From Bog-105 sp965277435 (GTDB lineage Bacteria > Acidobacteriota > Terriglobia > Bryobacterales > Bryobacteraceae), in assembly GCA_965277435.1 (NCBI GenBank), contig OZ255821.1, forward strand, positions 2,046,001-2,110,000: a DNA stretch of 64,000 bases. The letters run 5' to 3'. Every line of letters begins with the position of its first letter. The stretch's first letter is position 1. Position numbers and translations under genes: made by a program. This document shows positions 16,539 to 25,101 of the stretch, one piece after another. Under the pieces are notes generated by a model that worked only from the letters and a program-made list of their open reading frames with translations, made no database searches and was not told the DNA's origin.

Positions 16539-17594
16539 ATGAAGAACCAATACATTCTCATCACGGGCGGCGCGGGCTTTATCGGAACCAATGTCGCTCT
16601 AAGTTATCTGGAGCAGGACCGTCCCGTCCACATCTTCGACAATTTGAGTAGGTCCGGTGTGGAAGAAAACATCCGGCATTTACTAAGCCAGTATCCCGGC
16701 AGAGTGCTTTTCACAGAGGGCGACATCCGCGATCGGAGAGCGATCGAGGAAGCCGTTGAAACAGCCAGCGCAGTGTTTCATTTAGCTGCACAGGTTGCAG
16801 TTACTACCAGTCTCAAAGATCCAGTGCTCGACGCGCAAACTAATTTAACCGGCACGCTCCAAATTCTCGAAGCGATCCGCCACAGCGACGCTGCCGTTCC
16901 TCTGCTTTTTACCTCGACCAACAAAGTGTACGGCAATCTGGGGGCGATCTCGTTTAAGGAACGGGGTGCACGCTACCTGCCTGCGCAGACTGCGCTCGCG
17001 GAGGCCGGCATTGACGAGCGCCAGCCACTTGATTTTTTGTCGCCGTACGGATGTTCTAAGGGAAGCGCCGATCAATATGTGCTCGATTATGCGCGCTCGT
17101 ACGGCATGTCCACGACAGTATTCCGCATGAGCTGTATTTACGGGCCCTATCAACTTGGTTCAGAAGATCAGGGCTGGGTGGCGCACTTCATCAGACAGGC
17201 GATGAAGAACGAACCGATCACGATTTATGGCAACGGCAAGCAAGTCCGCGATTTACTTTATGTAAGCGACTTAGTAAGAGCAATGCGATCCGTTATAGAG
17301 AACATTCGAGAGGTGTGTGGAGAAGCATTCAACGTCGGGGGCGGTCCAGGCAATAGCGCCAGCCTGCTGGAAGTGATTGCGCAGATCAGGGCGCTTTCCG
17401 GCGCTTCGCCGACGGCCGAGTTCGGGCCTGAGCGGTTGGGAGATCAGCGCTGGTATGTTTCTGATATCAACAAAATCGGTACTGCTCTCAACTGGAAGCC
17501 GCAAATTTCCATCGAAGCGGGATTAGCCGCTTTGATTGATTGGTATAACTCACGCCCAGAACTAACAGCACAGACTCGAATGCAGGTAGCCTGA
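16539..17594 (+). CDS. NAD-dependent epimerase, CDP-paratose 2-epimerase-like (extended SDR)
   Basis: The ATG at 16539 has GAGGAG eight bases upstream and is preferred over the TTG three bases earlier. The 351-residue product shows GGAGFIGTN at 10-18, EGDIRDRRA, HLAAQVAVTTS, TSTNKVYGN, catalytic YGCSK at 170-174 and RMSCIYGPYQLGSEDQGW. The STNKVYG block and the GSEDQGWVAHF stretch are those of CDP-paratose/tyvelose 2-epimerases (RfbE type) rather than of UDP-glucose 4-epimerase. This would give epimerisation at C2 of a deoxy- or aminosugar nucleotide in the cytoplasm. Substrate assignment is tentative. Its stop shares one base with the start of the radical SAM gene (TGATG), so the two are translationally coupled. 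Confidence 0.92.
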   Translation: MKNQYILITGGAGFIGTNVALSYLEQDRPVHIFDNLSRSGVEENIRHLLSQYPGRVLFTEGDIRDRRAIEEAVETASAVFHLAAQVAVTTSLKDPVLDAQTNLTGTLQILEAIRHSDAAVPLLFTSTNKVYGNLGAISFKERGARYLPAQTALAEAGIDERQPLDFLSPYGCSKGSADQYVLDYARSYGMSTTVFRMSCIYGPYQLGSEDQGWVAHFIRQAMKNEPITIYGNGKQVRDLLYVSDLVRAMRSVIENIREVCGEAFNVGGGPGNSASLLEVIAQIRALSGASPTAEFGPERLGDQRWYVSDINKIGTALNWKPQISIEAGLAALIDWYNSRPELTAQTRMQVA

Positions 17595-18880
17595 TGCGAT
17601 TTGCCCTGATTAATCCGGCATGGAATTTCGACGGGAGTATTTACTTTGGCTGCCGGGAACCGCATCTTCCTCTTGAGTTTGGTTATTCGAAAGCATTGCT
17701 CGAGCAAGCCGGACATACCTGCACCTTGATAGACGGCCAGCTCGAAGGCCTCAACCAGGCAGATGTCGTAAAGCGAGTGGCGCAGTTCGCCCCCGACTTT
17801 ACGGTAATTACCACCGCACCGAGTTACCTTTTCTGGCGCTGTGCACCGCCGGAGATACGGATTCCGCAGGAACTGTCGCGTCAATTAAAGCCGCTTACAG
17901 ACAAGCTCGTGATTGTGGGGCCGCACGGATCGACCACGCCCCGTCCTGTGTTACGCAAGACAGGCGCAGACTTCGTGGTGATAGGCGAATGCGAAGAAAT
18001 CTTGCCCACTTTAGCGCAGGAACCGGATACTCTGAAGTCAGTCGCATTTTGGCAGGCCGGAGAGATTGTGGTTCGCGGTCCGAACGCAGCCGCCGATATG
18101 AAGCAATTGCCGACGCTGAAATGGCCGGATGAAGCAGTGGCGAAACACGTTCATCATCATCACCGGTTCGATGCGGAGCCCACCGGGCCCGGTGCCGAGA
18201 TGGAAGCCTCGCGCGGTTGCCCGTACCATTGCACCTTTTGTGCAAAGGACAATTTCCGGGATAAGTATCGTAAGCGGCCGTTAAATATCATCCTGGACGA
18301 GTTAGACGGATTGATCAACCAAGGTCTGGAATACGTTTATTTCATCGATGAAATTTTCTTACCGGACGCCGCCCTGCTCGCTGCCCTAAAGGAACGTAGC
18401 GTAAAAATTGGTGTGCAGACGCGTATCGATCTCTGGAGCGAAGAAGCACTTTCGGCTCTGGCGCAGGCTGGCTGCGTTTCGATCGAGGCTGGTGTGGAGA
18501 GCATCACCGAATCCGGGCGCGCCTATCTCGATAAGAAATGTAAGATGAGCACGGAAGAACTGACCAGCAGACTATTCTTTGCAAAGAAGTTAGTACCTTT
18601 TGTGCAGGCGAATTTGTTAGCCATGACGGAGGACGATGCTGATACAGTCGAAGTCTGGCGGAAGAGCCTGGAAAGTAACGGCGTTTGGGCGAATAAACCG
18701 GTACCGCTGTTTCCGTATCCTGGTTCACCGGAATACACCAGGACATGGGGTGCGCCGGATGATTTCGCCTGGGAGCGAGCCCACCAAGCCTATTTAGACG
18801 GGTTTGAATTGTTCAGTGATATACAGGAGCAGCGGCCGCAAGGTTTGATCGAACTCGAGTCTCTTACTCCTGGCCGGTAA
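17594..18880 (+). CDS. B12-binding-type radical SAM enzyme of oligosaccharide cassette
   Basis: The 428-residue protein has an N-terminal cobalamin-binding-like Rossmann domain at about 1-150, with the opening RFALINPAWNFDGS, then PLEFGYSKALLEQAGH and VIGECEEILP. The canonical DxHxxG cobalt-ligating motif is absent, as in many class B radical SAM enzymes. The radical SAM core starts at ASRGCPYHCTFC, about residue 206, and the three Cys ligate the 4Fe-4S cluster. YFIDEIFLPD and VSIEAGVES follow. The family it most resembles is, from memory, TIGR04295, seen in a conserved neighbourhood with the TIGR04290 methyltransferase. It probably catalyses C-methylation or another radical change of a sugar or lipid carrier; that role is inferred. 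There is a one-base overlap with the epimerase. Confidence 0.9.
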   Translation: MRFALINPAWNFDGSIYFGCREPHLPLEFGYSKALLEQAGHTCTLIDGQLEGLNQADVVKRVAQFAPDFTVITTAPSYLFWRCAPPEIRIPQELSRQLKPLTDKLVIVGPHGSTTPRPVLRKTGADFVVIGECEEILPTLAQEPDTLKSVAFWQAGEIVVRGPNAAADMKQLPTLKWPDEAVAKHVHHHHRFDAEPTGPGAEMEASRGCPYHCTFCAKDNFRDKYRKRPLNIILDELDGLINQGLEYVYFIDEIFLPDAALLAALKERSVKIGVQTRIDLWSEEALSALAQAGCVSIEAGVESITESGRAYLDKKCKMSTEELTSRLFFAKKLVPFVQANLLAMTEDDADTVEVWRKSLESNGVWANKPVPLFPYPGSPEYTRTWGAPDDFAWERAHQAYLDGFELFSDIQEQRPQGLIELESLTPGR

Positions 18881-18885
18881 CGCTT

Positions 18886-19986
18886 TTGGAACAACGCCCT
18901 GCTAAGCGAATCCTGATGACGGCCGACGCGGTGGGTGGCGTCTGGCAATACTCGCTGGATCTGATTGCCGCGTTGGTGAGGCAGGATGCGGAAGTTTTGC
19001 TGGTGACGCAAGGACCCGAGCCCTCTGCCGAACAACTGCGGCAGTTGGAAGCGAGTCCCAGGACCCGTTGGAAGCATCTGGATGTGCCACTAGAATGGAT
19101 GCCGGATGGATTCCGCGAGTTCTCACGCGCCTGCCGGGCGATGCTGGAATTCGAGCGGGAATTTGAAGCTGATCTTATTCATCTGAACGGCTACTCGCTG
19201 GCCGCGGCTCGCTGGAAAGCGCCGGTGGTTGTAGTGGCACATTCGTGCGTATTTTCGTGGTGGCAAGCAGTTCATCACGATGCTCCAGACGGTAGCTGGG
19301 CGGAGTACCGCGAGCGGGTAACACAAGGACTCGAGGCTGCGAGCGAAGTAGTGGCCCCGTCGGACTTCATGAGGGATTCGATCTCACTTCATTACGGAAT
19401 TGCGCCGGAGAGCGTTCGTGTCATTCATAACTTCAGCACTGCGCCAATTACTAAAAGGGGCGAGAAGCAACCATACGCGGTTGCCGTTGGGCGCATGTGG
19501 GACCCCGCGAAGAACCTGCAGCTACTGCGAACGATTGCGGGTGGTTTAGACTGGCCGTTGCGCGTCGCCGGCGGTGACGAAGCGGTCTTGAGTGAGGGAA
19601 GCATTTCGTATCTCGGGCGTTTGCCGCACGAAGGCGTGCTCGCGCAAATGGCGGAAGCGAGTATTTTCGTGCATCCGGCAGTGTACGAACCATTCGGCCT
19701 GGCAGTGCTCGAGGCGGCGCGTTCGGGCTGCTGCCTGGTGCTGGCAGATATACCAAGTCTGCGAGAGCTTTGGGACGGGGAGGCGGTATTTTTGACGCCC
19801 GATGATTCACGTGGCTGGATAGAACAGATCAACTGGCTGAGCCAAAATCGCGATCGGCGGGAAGAACTGGCCGCGCGCGCTTCCGCTTCCGCCGGCAGAT
19901 TTCGAGGCGACGACATCACCGCGCAATACAGACATCTCTACGAGTGCGCGATCCTGCGAAAAGCGGCCGCCGGAGTAGCAGCGTGA
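18886..19986 (+). CDS. Glycosyltransferase family 4
   Basis: The 366-residue product is a GT-B glycosyltransferase of the GT4 type. The N-terminal half has a glycine-rich acceptor-side loop (TADAVGGVWQYS) and HLNGYSLAAARWKAPVVVVAHS. The C-terminal half carries AVGRMWDPAKN, where GT4 proteins bind the diphosphate, and HPAVYEPFGLAVLEA, the E-x7-E donor motif, near residue 263-275. Translation is placed at TTG 18886, five bases after the radical SAM stop. ATG 18916 is a possible alternative that would remove ten residues before the first strand. Its stop overlaps the start of the next gene (GTGA). It is a retaining enzyme by family; donor and acceptor are not known. Confidence 0.9.
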   Translation: MEQRPAKRILMTADAVGGVWQYSLDLIAALVRQDAEVLLVTQGPEPSAEQLRQLEASPRTRWKHLDVPLEWMPDGFREFSRACRAMLEFEREFEADLIHLNGYSLAAARWKAPVVVVAHSCVFSWWQAVHHDAPDGSWAEYRERVTQGLEAASEVVAPSDFMRDSISLHYGIAPESVRVIHNFSTAPITKRGEKQPYAVAVGRMWDPAKNLQLLRTIAGGLDWPLRVAGGDEAVLSEGSISYLGRLPHEGVLAQMAEASIFVHPAVYEPFGLAVLEAARSGCCLVLADIPSLRELWDGEAVFLTPDDSRGWIEQINWLSQNRDRREELAARASASAGRFRGDDITAQYRHLYECAILRKAAAGVAA

Positions 19987-21104
19987 AGCTGAAAGTTGCG
20001 ATCTTTTCTCACTCTTTAGTCTCGGATTGGAATCACGGAAACGCCCATTTTCTGAGGGGCATCGTGGCCGAACTGCAGGATCGGGGACATACCGTCAGTG
20101 TCTTTGAGCCGCAAAACAGCTGGAGCCGGAGCAACCTGCTGGCCGACCATGGTGTGCGAGCAATTGACGATTTTGCCCAGGCTTTTCCTGATTTACGAAG
20201 CCAGGTTTACGATCAGCCTTCGTTCGATGACTGGCTGGGCGAAACCGATCTCGCCCTGGTCCATGAGTGGAACGATCCGAGTTTCGTCGAAGCAATCGGC
20301 CGGTATAGAAAGAATCACGGTCATCTCCGCCTGTTCTTTCATGACACGCATCACCGGGCGATTACAGCGCCGGACGAATTGGCACGCTTCGATCTTTCCG
20401 CCTTCGATGGCGTGCTGGTTTACGGTGAGTCTTTGAAGCAAGCGTATCAACGGCTCGGGTGGGGACGCCAAGTGCATGTCTGGCATGAAGCCGCGGACGT
20501 GCGCGTCTTTCATCCCTTACTGCCAGAAGAAAAGCGCGGAGACTTAATTTGGATTGGTAACTGGGGCGACGACGAGCGCACGGCGGAGCTGCGAGAGTTT
20601 TTCATTGAGCCCTCCCGGGATTTATCACTGCGCGCCGAAGCCTTTGGCGTTCGTTATCCGGCGGCTGCGCGCGAAGAACTGGCGGCGGCAGGCATAACTT
20701 ACCGGGGCTGGCTGGCCAATTACAAAGTGCCAAAAGCATTCGCGCAATTTGCAGCAACAATTCACGTGCCGCGACGCCCTTACGCGCGGCAACTTACTGG
20801 GATTCCGACAATACGGCCGTTTGAGGCGCTAGCCTGCGGCATTCCGCTGGTTTCCGCTCCGTGGCGAGACGACGAAGGGCTGTTTCGAGTCGGTACTGAT
20901 TTCTTGATGGCGAACAACGGCGCTCAAATGCGCGAACACTTGCGAAGTGTTTTGCATGACAATGATCTGGCGCGGAGCTTGGTCCAGCACGGCTTAGAGA
21001 CCATCTTGGGCCGGCATACTTGCGGCCACCGGGTAAATGAGTTATTAGCGATCTATGAGTGTCACGCAACAGCGACCCTAGCTGGTAATGAGGTTTATCA
21101 ATGA
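19983..21104 (+). CDS. CgeB-type glycosyltransferase (first of three)
   Basis: GTG 19983 overlaps the previous stop and gives 373 residues starting VKLKVAIFSHSLVSDWNHGN. The layout is a GT-B fold with DUF3880-like N-terminal half and a C-terminal domain containing LIWIGNWGDDERTAELREF near 185 and IRPFEALACGIPLVSAPW near 280. The family, named after Bacillus CgeB and YkvP spore-coat proteins, adds sugars to surface glycans, but activities are rarely proven. It is more diverged than the two paralogues that follow. The stop overlaps the next start as ATGA, so the glycosyltransferase genes are tightly coupled. Confidence 0.87.
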   Translation: MKLKVAIFSHSLVSDWNHGNAHFLRGIVAELQDRGHTVSVFEPQNSWSRSNLLADHGVRAIDDFAQAFPDLRSQVYDQPSFDDWLGETDLALVHEWNDPSFVEAIGRYRKNHGHLRLFFHDTHHRAITAPDELARFDLSAFDGVLVYGESLKQAYQRLGWGRQVHVWHEAADVRVFHPLLPEEKRGDLIWIGNWGDDERTAELREFFIEPSRDLSLRAEAFGVRYPAAAREELAAAGITYRGWLANYKVPKAFAQFAATIHVPRRPYARQLTGIPTIRPFEALACGIPLVSAPWRDDEGLFRVGTDFLMANNGAQMREHLRSVLHDNDLARSLVQHGLETILGRHTCGHRVNELLAIYECHATATLAGNEVYQ

Positions 21105-22213
21105 GGATTGCTTTCTGGGGTTCCAGCCTGGTATCTGCCTATTGGAACGGCGCCGCCACTTACTATCGCGGCATCTTGCGCTCGCTGGCTCATCTCGGGT
21201 ACGAAATTACTTTCTTCGAGCCGGACGCCTACAACCGGCATGAACATCGCGATATAGCAGATCCGGAGTGGGCGCGCATCATCGTTTACGATCCGAAAGA
21301 CGCCCCCGGAGTAGAGCGGCACCTTGCCTGGTCGGCAGGATGCGAAATTGCCATAAAGGCGAGCGGTGTGGGTGTGCTCGACGCCTATCTCGAAGCAAGT
21401 CTCGCGGCGTTCCCAGGCCCGGTCTGCAAAGTGTTTTGGGACGTGGATGCCCCGGCCACCCTGGAACGTCTCGAGAGCAATGCTATACACCCGTTTCATA
21501 GCGCTCTCCCCCAGTTCAATCTAATTTTTACTTATGGGGGTGGCGAGCGCGTAACATCGCAATACTTAGAAATGGGTGCCCGGGAATGCACGGCTATTTA
21601 CAATGCCTTTGATCCGGATGTACATTTTCCGGTAAGTCCTGATCCACGTTTTCGCGCCGACCTGGCGTTTCTCGGTAACCGTTTGCCTGACCGGGAAGCC
21701 CGTGTCGAGGAGTTCTTTCTGCGCGCAGCTGCTCGGGCTCCAAACGCAGACTTCCTGCTGGGTGGGAGCGGCTGGGAAGATAAGCCTCTGCCCGCGAACG
21801 TCAGATATGCCGGCCACATTTACACGGCTGATCATAATCCGTTCAATTGCTCGGCCCGTCTGGTGCTGAATATCAGCCGGGAAAGTATGGCCCGCTACGG
21901 CCATTCACCGGCCACACGGGTCTTCGAAGCTGCCGGCGCTGGAGCTTGCCTGATCACCGACGCTTGGGAGGGTATCGATTGTTTTCTCGAGCCCGGGCGA
22001 GAAATACTGGTCGCGCAAAATGGTTCTGAAGTAGCGCAGATTGTGCGAGAGATACCAGCGGAGCGCGCCCGCCAGATTGGCGAAGCGGCGCGGACACGAG
22101 TGCTGGCCAACCACACCTACGAACGCCGCGGTTTGCTGGTGGATGCCGCCCTGAAGCAGGCGTTGGGGAATTCTGCCATGGTCAGGCAAACCCATTGCGA
22201 AATCGGGGCATGA
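21101..22213 (+). CDS. CgeB-type glycosyltransferase (second of three)
   Basis: This 370-residue protein starts MRIAFWGSSLVSAYWNGAA then TYYRGILRSL. The C-terminal half has LAFLGNRLPDREARVEEFF around residue 188, GGSGWEDKPLP, and then TRVFEAAGAGACLITDAWEGID near 270, the donor-binding region of GT-B enzymes of the CgeB group. It shares its N-terminal pattern W-N-G/GN-x-x-T-x-YRG-L with the next gene, so the two look like tandem duplicates that have diverged. Its ATG overlaps the preceding stop. Each would transfer a separate sugar of the same oligosaccharide; that division of labour is inferred. Confidence 0.88.
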   Translation: MRIAFWGSSLVSAYWNGAATYYRGILRSLAHLGYEITFFEPDAYNRHEHRDIADPEWARIIVYDPKDAPGVERHLAWSAGCEIAIKASGVGVLDAYLEASLAAFPGPVCKVFWDVDAPATLERLESNAIHPFHSALPQFNLIFTYGGGERVTSQYLEMGARECTAIYNAFDPDVHFPVSPDPRFRADLAFLGNRLPDREARVEEFFLRAAARAPNADFLLGGSGWEDKPLPANVRYAGHIYTADHNPFNCSARLVLNISRESMARYGHSPATRVFEAAGAGACLITDAWEGIDCFLEPGREILVAQNGSEVAQIVREIPAERARQIGEAARTRVLANHTYERRGLLVDAALKQALGNSAMVRQTHCEIGA

Positions 22214-22229
22214 GTACGGGGGCATAAGT

Positions 22230-23366
22230 ATGGAACGGCGCAACTACGTCTTTTTAGGCCTCTCGATCACGTCTACCTGGGGCAACGGCCATGCCACCAC
22301 TTACCGCGGCCTCTTGAAAGAACTGACAAGCCGCGGTCATCATGTGACGTTCCTCGAACGCGATGTGTCCTGGTATGCAACGCACCGGGAGTTTGAGCAG
22401 CTCCCCTTTTGTGATGTCTTCTTGTATCAGAACATCGAGCAGTTGCAAGAGCAATATGCCGAACTAGTGCGGGAAGCAGATGCCGTGATTGCCGGTTCGT
22501 ATGTGCCGGAAGGGATCGCCGTTGGCAACTGGATACACGCACAGGCGAAAGGCGTGGTCGCTTTTTACGACATTGACACGCCGGTTACCTTGGCCGCACT
22601 CCAGGCAGGATGCTGCGAGTATCTTTCCAGAGAGCTAATTGCTAACTATGACTTATATCTCTCCTTTACCGGCGGATCGACTCTCGATTTAATCGAACGG
22701 CGTTTTGGATCGCGCTGTGCCCGGCCCCTTTACTGTTCGGTAGACCCTGCTATTTACTTTCCCGAGAAACGGGCCGTTGAGTGGGAGCTAGCTTACCTGG
22801 GAACGTATGCGGCGGACCGCCAGCAGGCTCTCGAATCGCTATTGCTGGACGTTGCGAAAAAGTTCCCGGCGCGGCATTTCGCGGTAGCGGGTCCTCAATA
22901 CCCGGAGGCTATCGCGTGGCCCGACAATGTGACACACATCGAGCATTTGCCGGCGGCGGAACATAGAACATTTTATAACTCGCAGGCATTCGCTTTAAAC
23001 ATAACCCGTAAAGACATGATACGTGCGGGTTATTCACCGAGTGTCCGTCTGTTCGAAGCCGCCGCCTGCGGAGTACCAATTGTGACGGATGAGTGGATGG
23101 GCCTCGATCAGTTTTTTGCACCCGATACCGAGATCCTGCCCGTCCAAACAACAGAACAGGTAATGAAGTACTTACAAATGTCAACGGATCAGCGAAGCGA
23201 AATTGCGGAGAGGGCACGCCGCCGCACGCTACGGTTTCATACCGCAGGAGTACGCGCGGCTGAATTCGATAGCTGTATCAATGAATCGCGTAACCGAAAA
23301 TGCATCTCAAAGAGGAGGGGGGTCACCATGAAAGGCTCATCTGCGGTTTCTCTCATGGAGAAGTAA
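22230..23366 (+). CDS. CgeB-type glycosyltransferase (third of three)
   Basis: The 378-residue product begins RNYVFLGLSITSTWGNGHA then TTYRGLLKEL, closely like the preceding gene. The donor-side block is SVRLFEAAACGVPIVTDEWMGLD near residue 270. The last 30 residues (after CINES) are basic and hydrophilic and look like a tail without homology; they contain a ribosome-site-like GGAGAAG used by the gene that starts immediately after the stop. A GGGGG site precedes ATG 22230. This is the last glycosyltransferase of the cassette. Confidence 0.87.
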   Translation: MERRNYVFLGLSITSTWGNGHATTYRGLLKELTSRGHHVTFLERDVSWYATHREFEQLPFCDVFLYQNIEQLQEQYAELVREADAVIAGSYVPEGIAVGNWIHAQAKGVVAFYDIDTPVTLAALQAGCCEYLSRELIANYDLYLSFTGGSTLDLIERRFGSRCARPLYCSVDPAIYFPEKRAVEWELAYLGTYAADRQQALESLLLDVAKKFPARHFAVAGPQYPEAIAWPDNVTHIEHLPAAEHRTFYNSQAFALNITRKDMIRAGYSPSVRLFEAAACGVPIVTDEWMGLDQFFAPDTEILPVQTTEQVMKYLQMSTDQRSEIAERARRRTLRFHTAGVRAAEFDSCINESRNRKCISKRRGVTMKGSSAVSLMEK

Positions 23367-24293
23367 ATGGATCATAAACGTGCGTTCTTAGTTGGTATTC
23401 TCGCCCTTTCCGCGGTGCTACCTGTCATGGCCCAATCTTCCTCGCAGGGTGTGCCCACCTCGGTAGTAGTCACTCTGGAGCCGAAGCACGGCAAGACGAT
23501 TCCGCCAGTCGAGCAGCAGGACATTTCAGTGAAACAGGGCAAAGAACAAAGGCCGGTAAGCGGCTTCGAATCGCTTAAGGGTGCAGATACCCAGCTCATG
23601 CTGCTGATCGACGATTCCGCTCGCGGCACGTTTGACACCGAAATTCCGACGCTGAAGCAGTTTTTGACATCGCTGCCGGCGAATTACGACGTAGCCGTAG
23701 CCTACATGCGTAATGGCACCGCACAAGTCACCCAGGAATTCACGCGCGATCATGCCGCTGCCGCTGCTAAGGGAATCCGCGTAGCGGTTGGGTTCGGCGG
23801 CGCGGATGTCAGTCCTTTCGATTCCCTTACCGACGCCGCAAACAAATGGCCTCAGACGCGCGCGCAACGGAGAGAAGTAATCATGATCAGCAGCGGCATC
23901 GAAGGTTTGGGTGGGGGTTTAGCGCCCGATAATCCTTATGTAAATGCCGGGATCGAAAGCGCCATCAAAGCCGGGATCGTAGTGTATACAATTTACAGTC
24001 CCAGTGTGGGCCACGCGGGTCACAGTTTGTGGCGTTCCACCTGGGGCCAGAACTTCTTGTCCCAGTTATCCGACGAAACAGGTGGGGAATCGTATGATAT
24101 CGGGTTCGGGTCGCCTGTCTCGTTCCAGCCGTACCTCGATCAATTTCTTAAGGCGCAACAGGCTCAATACCTACTTACTTTTTCCGCTAAACCGGAAAAC
24201 AAAGCTGGGTTACAACAAGTCAAAATCTCGGTTAACAACAAAGACGCTAGCATAGCGGCACCGGATAAGATATACGTAAAAGCTAGTTTGTAA
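23367..24293 (+). CDS. Secreted VWFA-related protein of acidobacterial type
   Basis: The 308-residue protein has a signal peptide ending near AQSSS (residues 22-26). A short beta region follows (VVTLEPKHGKTIPPVEQQDISVKQG), which is typical of the acidobacterial VWFA-related family (TIGR03436 from memory). The von Willebrand A-like domain runs from about 72 to 290, with LMLLIDDSARGT in place of the DxSxS metal site: D is followed by D-S-A, so the metal-binding motif is imperfect. The start codon follows the previous stop with no gap, so it is transcribed with the glycosyltransferase genes. A periplasmic or surface role in glycan assembly or adhesion is possible. No partner can be identified from sequence. 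Confidence 0.85.
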   Translation: MDHKRAFLVGILALSAVLPVMAQSSSQGVPTSVVVTLEPKHGKTIPPVEQQDISVKQGKEQRPVSGFESLKGADTQLMLLIDDSARGTFDTEIPTLKQFLTSLPANYDVAVAYMRNGTAQVTQEFTRDHAAAAAKGIRVAVGFGGADVSPFDSLTDAANKWPQTRAQRREVIMISSGIEGLGGGLAPDNPYVNAGIESAIKAGIVVYTIYSPSVGHAGHSLWRSTWGQNFLSQLSDETGGESYDIGFGSPVSFQPYLDQFLKAQQAQYLLTFSAKPENKAGLQQVKISVNNKDASIAAPDKIYVKASL

Positions 24294-24302
24294 GCCGAGT
24301 AA

Positions 24303-24872
24303 CTAAGCCATCCCGGCCGTGCGGCTCAAAGGTTTCTTACTCGAAGCTAAGTTGCTGCCCTCGCCGGCCGAAGCTATATCTTCAGCACCGGAATCTTTCA
24401 AGATCTGCTTGGCCCGAGTAATCCAATCTAAGTTATCGCAGTGTACCGAAAGCAGAATGCCACCGTCTTTAATGCGGCCTTCATAGCGTTTAGCCTCATA
24501 CTCAGGAATGCCGAGACCGACCAAGGCGCCGATGATGCCACCAAGAACTCCACCCGAACCAATACCGGAAAGCGCCGCAATAATCGGTCCGGCGGCAATC
24601 AGCGGCCCCAGTCCTGGAATTGCCAGAACGCCAATGTGCGCCAGCAACCCGATCGTGCCGCCAATAATCCCGCCCGCGACTACACCGGTAGCTGTTCCTT
24701 CAGGCGCCTTAGTGTGCTTCTCGCGAGCGAAAGCCTTTGAGCATACGCTGTCTTGCAGCAGAACAGAAATATCTTCGTTCCGAAAACCGGAAGCCAACAT
24801 GCGGTCCACCGCGTTTTCGGCCATTTCGCGAGCGGGATAAATCCCGAATGCGGATGAACTAGTCTGAGTCAT
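24303..24872 (-). CDS. Glycine-zipper stress protein, general stress 17M-like
   Basis: The ATG at 24872 has GGGAGGGA at the right distance; a longer frame to 24944 lacks one. The 189-residue protein starts with an alpha/beta domain (AFGIYPAREMAENAVDRMLASGF then DISVLLQD) like the 17M domain of general stress proteins. After that comes a long glycine/alanine/isoleucine-rich segment from about 62 to 120, with repeated GGIIGG and GALVGLG. It would form two glycine-zipper membrane helices. The tail (EYEAKRYEGRIKDGGILLSVHCDNLDW) is the conserved second part of this family. Such proteins are induced by general stress in soil bacteria; function is otherwise unknown. It is convergent with the VWFA gene, nine bases apart. 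Confidence 0.85.
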   Translation of the reverse strand: MTQTSSSAFGIYPAREMAENAVDRMLASGFRNEDISVLLQDSVCSKAFAREKHTKAPEGTATGVVAGGIIGGTIGLLAHIGVLAIPGLGPLIAAGPIIAALSGIGSGGVLGGIIGALVGLGIPEYEAKRYEGRIKDGGILLSVHCDNLDWITRAKQILKDSGAEDIASAGEGSNLASSKKPLSRTAGMA

Positions 24873-25101
24873 TGTTCCCTCCCGATAGCTGAGTGTCGAT
24901 GAACCGCAACGAGTAACGTGGCAAGCTTTGTGGCTGGGAGGCAAGGATGACGTTTGCGGTCCGTCCAGCGACTGTTTGCTGACTCGAAGTTTTCTTCCAA
25001 TATAGTGACCGGCAATGCTTTGGCGAGTGTCCGCCCGATGCAGTCATTTGATGACAGTTTATCACTCCGATCGGCCGAGCGACGCCTAGCTTAGCGGCCG
25101 G

